Shown piece by piece: positions 61,385 to 64,000 of a stretch of 64,000 nt of DNA; position 1 is the first letter of the stretch; every line of letters starts with the position of its first letter. Source of the stretch: Thalassospira povalilytica. GTDB taxonomy: Bacteria > Pseudomonadota > Alphaproteobacteria > Rhodospirillales > Thalassospiraceae. Where the stretch lies: contig NZ_PGTS01000006.1 in the NCBI RefSeq assembly GCF_002844235.1, positions 62,001 through 126,000 on the forward strand, read 5' to 3'. Below the pieces are notes generated by a model. The model was given only the letters and a program-made list of their open reading frames with translations. It was not told where the DNA came from and searched no databases. The position numbers and the translations under genes are program-made.

Positions 61385-62740
61385 TTGCTCAGACGCATTA
61401 TTACTCTCACTGCCATTTTCCTTGTTGCCCTGCCTAGCACGGTTTTGGCGCAGGGTCGTTCTTTTATCCGCGATACCGAGATCGAGGAAACCCTTCGTCT
61501 CTATGCTACGCCAATCTTCAAAGCGGCGGGGCTCGATCCGAATGGTGTGTCCATTTATATCGTTTCTGACAACAGCTTGAACGCATTTGTTGCCGGTGGC
61601 CAAAAGCTTTTTATCAATACTGGGCTGTTGTTAAAAGCAGAGACTCCCGAACAGGTTATCGGGGTGATGGCCCACGAAACCGGTCACATTACCGGCGGGC
61701 ACCTTTCGCGCGTACATGATCAGTTGCGCAACGCATCGGCAATTTCAATCCTTTCGACCATTGCGGGCGTTGCTGCCGGTGTGGCCGCAGGCCGGTCTGA
61801 TGTCGGTACCGCAGCGATTCTGGGCGGGCAGAATATCGCCACCCGAAACTTTTTGGCATATTCGCGAACCCAGGAAAGCAGTGCTGATCAGGCCGGTGTC
61901 AAATATCTGACGGCGGCGGGTATTTCCGCACGCGGCATGATGGAATTCATGGAAACGCTTGAAGGTCAGGAATTGCTGAGTACGGCAAGCCAGGACCCCT
62001 ATATGCGAAGCCACCCGCTGACCACGGAACGTGTCGAGTTTCTCGAAAACTATGTTGCGAATTCAACGCTGAAAGACGCCAAGGTCAGTGACGATCTGTA
62101 TGAACGTCATGCACGGATGCGCGCCAAACTTTATGCCTTTACCAATCAAAAGCAAAATACGTTGCGCACCTATCCCGAAAGCGACACCAGCGTCGCCGGG
62201 CAATATGCGCGTGCCATTGCCTATTACCAGAATTCCGAACTGGCCCCTGCCCTTGAGATCATCGAAAACCTGATCGCGGTTGAACCGAACAACCCGTATT
62301 TCGAAGAACTTAAAGGTCAGGTTCTGCTGGAATTTGGCAAGGCGCAGGAAGCCATTGCCCCGCTTGAAAAATCAACAGAACTGTCAAACGGTGCGCCTTT
62401 GATCCGTCTGTTGCTGGCGCATGCGATGATTGAAACCGGCGATAACAGTTATCTCGAAGCTGCCAAAACCAACCTGATGGGCGTGTTGTCACGTGAACGC
62501 GGCAATGCATCGGCATGGCGTTTCCGCGCCATTGTCGAAAACCGTCTTGGCAATGAAGGTGAAGCATCGCTGTCACAGGCTGAATACAGCCTTCTGACCG
62601 GCGACCGTCAGGCAGCAAGCTACCACGCAGTTCAGGCCGACCGTAAACTCGACAAGGGATCGGCCGCCTGGTTGCGTGCACAGGATATCTTGCAGGCCAC
62701 CAATCCGGACGGAAAACCCGGCAAGGACGCACCGAAGTGA
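61385..62740 (+). CDS. M48 family metalloprotease with TPR repeats (BepA-like)
   Basis: 451 aa if started at TTG 61385, with GGA upstream (LRRIITLTAIFLVALPSTVLAQ is a signal peptide); no in-frame ATG exists nearby, and TTG 61331 is the other option. Protease signature HETGH (97-101) in GVMAHETGHITGGHLSRVH, with the third zinc ligand in QESSADQAG. The C-terminal ~200 residues are TPR-like (YARAIAYYQNSELAPALEIIENLIAVEPNNPYF). BepA-type periplasmic enzymes assist or degrade outer-membrane proteins such as LptD. It is followed by a lipoprotein and a DsbA-family gene, a typical neighbourhood for envelope quality control. Confidence 0.88.
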   Translation: MLRRIITLTAIFLVALPSTVLAQGRSFIRDTEIEETLRLYATPIFKAAGLDPNGVSIYIVSDNSLNAFVAGGQKLFINTGLLLKAETPEQVIGVMAHETGHITGGHLSRVHDQLRNASAISILSTIAGVAAGVAAGRSDVGTAAILGGQNIATRNFLAYSRTQESSADQAGVKYLTAAGISARGMMEFMETLEGQELLSTASQDPYMRSHPLTTERVEFLENYVANSTLKDAKVSDDLYERHARMRAKLYAFTNQKQNTLRTYPESDTSVAGQYARAIAYYQNSELAPALEIIENLIAVEPNNPYFEELKGQVLLEFGKAQEAIAPLEKSTELSNGAPLIRLLLAHAMIETGDNSYLEAAKTNLMGVLSRERGNASAWRFRAIVENRLGNEGEASLSQAEYSLLTGDRQAASYHAVQADRKLDKGSAAWLRAQDILQATNPDGKPGKDAPK

Positions 62741-62766
62741 TCGGGCCTTGGCCGCATTTCGCGCCA

Positions 62767-63462
62767 ATGTCCGCAATCTTCAAAACATTTCCGGTTCTCA
62801 AACGCTTTTTGGGCGTTTGGGTACTGGTGATGGCAACAAGCCAGATCACGGCCTGTGCCCTTCCGGGGGCCGGGGTTGATGTTGGTGGTGATCTGAAACT
62901 TCTATATGCGCCCTTTTCGCTTGATCATCCGCCGCGCTACTGGACCGTTGATCAGAAACCTTCCGCAAGCCAGGATTTGAGCCGGACATCGGCGTCAGCG
63001 TCGGATCTGCCATTACAGTGGTCTGACAAGGATGGCCGGATTGCGCTGGCAGCCCGTCCGGGGCTTGGATCGTTTGAATTCGGACGCCGGACCAATGTTA
63101 TCGTTCTGGCCTCGCCATATCTGTCATTTGACTGGCAATTCAACAGTACGGCACAGATTGGCGACATTGAATTGGAACTCGGATTTCGCCGACAACGTCA
63201 GGGAAGCTGGCGGGAAAGCGATCTTGGATCGGGCAAACCGGCAATTGACCAGCTTGTCCGCATTCCCGTCGGACAGCCATCGGTTCAATATGGTGAATGG
63301 CAGCGCGAATATTTTGATCTTTCGACCCTTTATCGCCGGTACTGGCCAGAAGCCAGAAGCGACGAGGTTCGCCTTGTCTGGATCGGGATTGTTCCGGGTC
63401 GCGACCATAAACCTTCTGTGAGTGGGATCACCTATCTAACGCATATTTTACTTTCCCGTTAG
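62767..63462 (+). CDS. Putative lipoprotein of unknown function
   Basis: 231 aa from ATG 62767 (MSAIFKTFPVLKRFLGVW), with a lipoprotein signal ending in SQITAC. A GTG at 62737 overlapping the previous stop would give 241 aa. The mature part is beta-rich: LKLLYAPFSLDHPPRYWTVDQ, RIALAARPGLGSFEFGRRTNVIVLASPYLSFDWQF, IELELGFRRQ, then VRLVWIGIVPGRDHKPSVSGITYL, suggesting a jelly-roll. It may be related to DUF3047, a weak guess. It starts 26 bases after the M48 protease gene, so co-transcription is likely, and precedes a DsbA-family gene. Confidence 0.75.
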   Translation: MSAIFKTFPVLKRFLGVWVLVMATSQITACALPGAGVDVGGDLKLLYAPFSLDHPPRYWTVDQKPSASQDLSRTSASASDLPLQWSDKDGRIALAARPGLGSFEFGRRTNVIVLASPYLSFDWQFNSTAQIGDIELELGFRRQRQGSWRESDLGSGKPAIDQLVRIPVGQPSVQYGEWQREYFDLSTLYRRYWPEARSDEVRLVWIGIVPGRDHKPSVSGITYLTHILLSR

Positions 63463-63537
63463 AGGCCTGATCCCGTATCACAGAACCAACTCTTAACCGT
63501 CAGGCCATAAGCGGCCACAGTCACAGAAGGACACCCG

Positions 63538-64000
63538 ATGAATTCCAAGATTGTAAAACGCTTCCTTGGCTGCAGCGCGATTGCCACGACCATGCTGTTT
63601 GGTGCTTCGCTTGCGCAGGCCGATGAAACGCTGAGCGATGGACAAAAAGCCGCCGTCGAAAGCCTGATTGAAGACTATCTTTTGAAAAATCCGGATGTGC
63701 TGTTGCGCGCCATCCAGAATGTTCAGGTCTGGCAGGCCACCGAAAAGGCCCGTCAGCAGGCAGAAGCCATCACCCCGGTCTGGGATGCCCTGGTGGCTGA
63801 CAGCTCGGTTCCGTCTTTGGGCCCGGTTGATGCCCCGGTCACTGTGATCGAGTTTTTTGACTATCATTGCGGCTACTGCAAGCGTGCCTTTGATGGCGTG
63901 ATGGATATTGCCAAAGAACATGATGGCAAAGTCCGGACCATCTTTGTTGAATTCCCGATCCTGCGCGAAGAAAGTGCCACGGCTGCACGCGCCGCACTGG
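63538..64000 (+). CDS. DsbA family thiol-disulfide protein (3' end cut by window)
   Basis: ATG 63538 opens a frame to the window end (154 complete codons seen). Signal peptide at residues ~1-28 (LGCSAIATTMLFGASLAQADE). An N-terminal helical extension (LIEDYLLKNPDVLLRAIQNVQVWQ) is typical of Com1/BdbD-like proteins. The thioredoxin active site is CGYC in VTVIEFFDYHCGYCKRAF. FVEFPILREESATAARAAL continues the fold. It oxidises or isomerises disulfides in the periplasm. It lies 75 bases after the lipoprotein gene. The C-terminal cis-Pro region lies outside the window. Confidence 0.92.
   Translation, partial: MNSKIVKRFLGCSAIATTMLFGASLAQADETLSDGQKAAVESLIEDYLLKNPDVLLRAIQNVQVWQATEKARQQAEAITPVWDALVADSSVPSLGPVDAPVTVIEFFDYHCGYCKRAFDGVMDIAKEHDGKVRTIFVEFPILREESATAARAAL

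Overview
The window reads as chromosomal DNA of a free-living, probably marine alphaproteobacterium. The evidence is the gene order (rne facing amiC-mrcA-prfB, tyrS divergent from anmK, glnE followed by bcp, cysE-iscR-isc), the elongator tRNA-Met sequence, TRAP transporters and moderate-high GC. A Thalassospira-like member of the Rhodospirillales is my best guess; this is inferred from recognised proteins, not from a database search.

Layout. 1-4.5 kb: a TPR-sulfotransferase cut by the window edge, an EAL-domain protein, and a TetR repressor divergent from an NmrA-type NAD(P)-binding protein with a clear shared operator. 4.5-16.8 kb: two catabolic TRAP loci, both on the minus strand. The first is dctP-dctQ-dctM-gntR. 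The second is lysR, dctP-dctQ-dctM, then a GST, a carboxymuconolactone-decarboxylase-like protein, a pyrone-dicarboxylate-lactonase-like amidohydrolase and an SDR dehydrogenase, with a separate araC gene beyond the terminator. Both loci carry a stem-loop between dctP and dctQ. 17-19.3 kb: two DMT/EamA exporters. 19.3-21.4 kb: an accessory patch with hicAB and its paired operators, an orphan membrane gene inside 14-bp inverted repeats, a run of five stem-loops, tRNA-Met and a decayed second tRNA-Met.

21.4-31.5 kb: mnmA, tenA and the iron-sulfur operon cysE-iscR-desulfurase-iscS-iscU-iscA-hscB-hscA-fdx-iscX. It is read leftward from a promoter overlapped by an IscR type-1-like box, so cysteine supply (cysE) and cluster assembly look co-regulated. 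31.7-46 kb: an alpha/beta hydrolase, anmK, tyrS, a large AsmA/YhdP-like envelope protein, glnE, bcp, a degenerate Hpt/receiver-like protein, a DUF455 ferritin-like protein and a zinc alcohol dehydrogenase. 45.7-48.8 kb: a DNA-alkylation repair pair (Ada-AlkA fusion overlapping ogt), a zinc deaminase and a small unknown protein. 49-58 kb: prfB with a programmed +1 frameshift, the class A PBP mrcA, amiC, and rne with a long leader and a large acidic insertion. 58-64 kb: an AT-richer membrane protein, an aminotransferase, a gamma-glutamyltransferase-like lipoprotein that appears to lack its nucleophile, an M48 protease with TPRs, a lipoprotein and a DsbA-family thiol protein cut by the window end.

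Most of the window is ordinary housekeeping. The regions most worth following up are the 19.9-21.4 kb accessory patch, the 9.8-15.7 kb catabolic cluster, the degenerate signalling protein at 42.8 kb, the GGT-like lipoprotein at 60 kb and the regulatory sites named in the findings.
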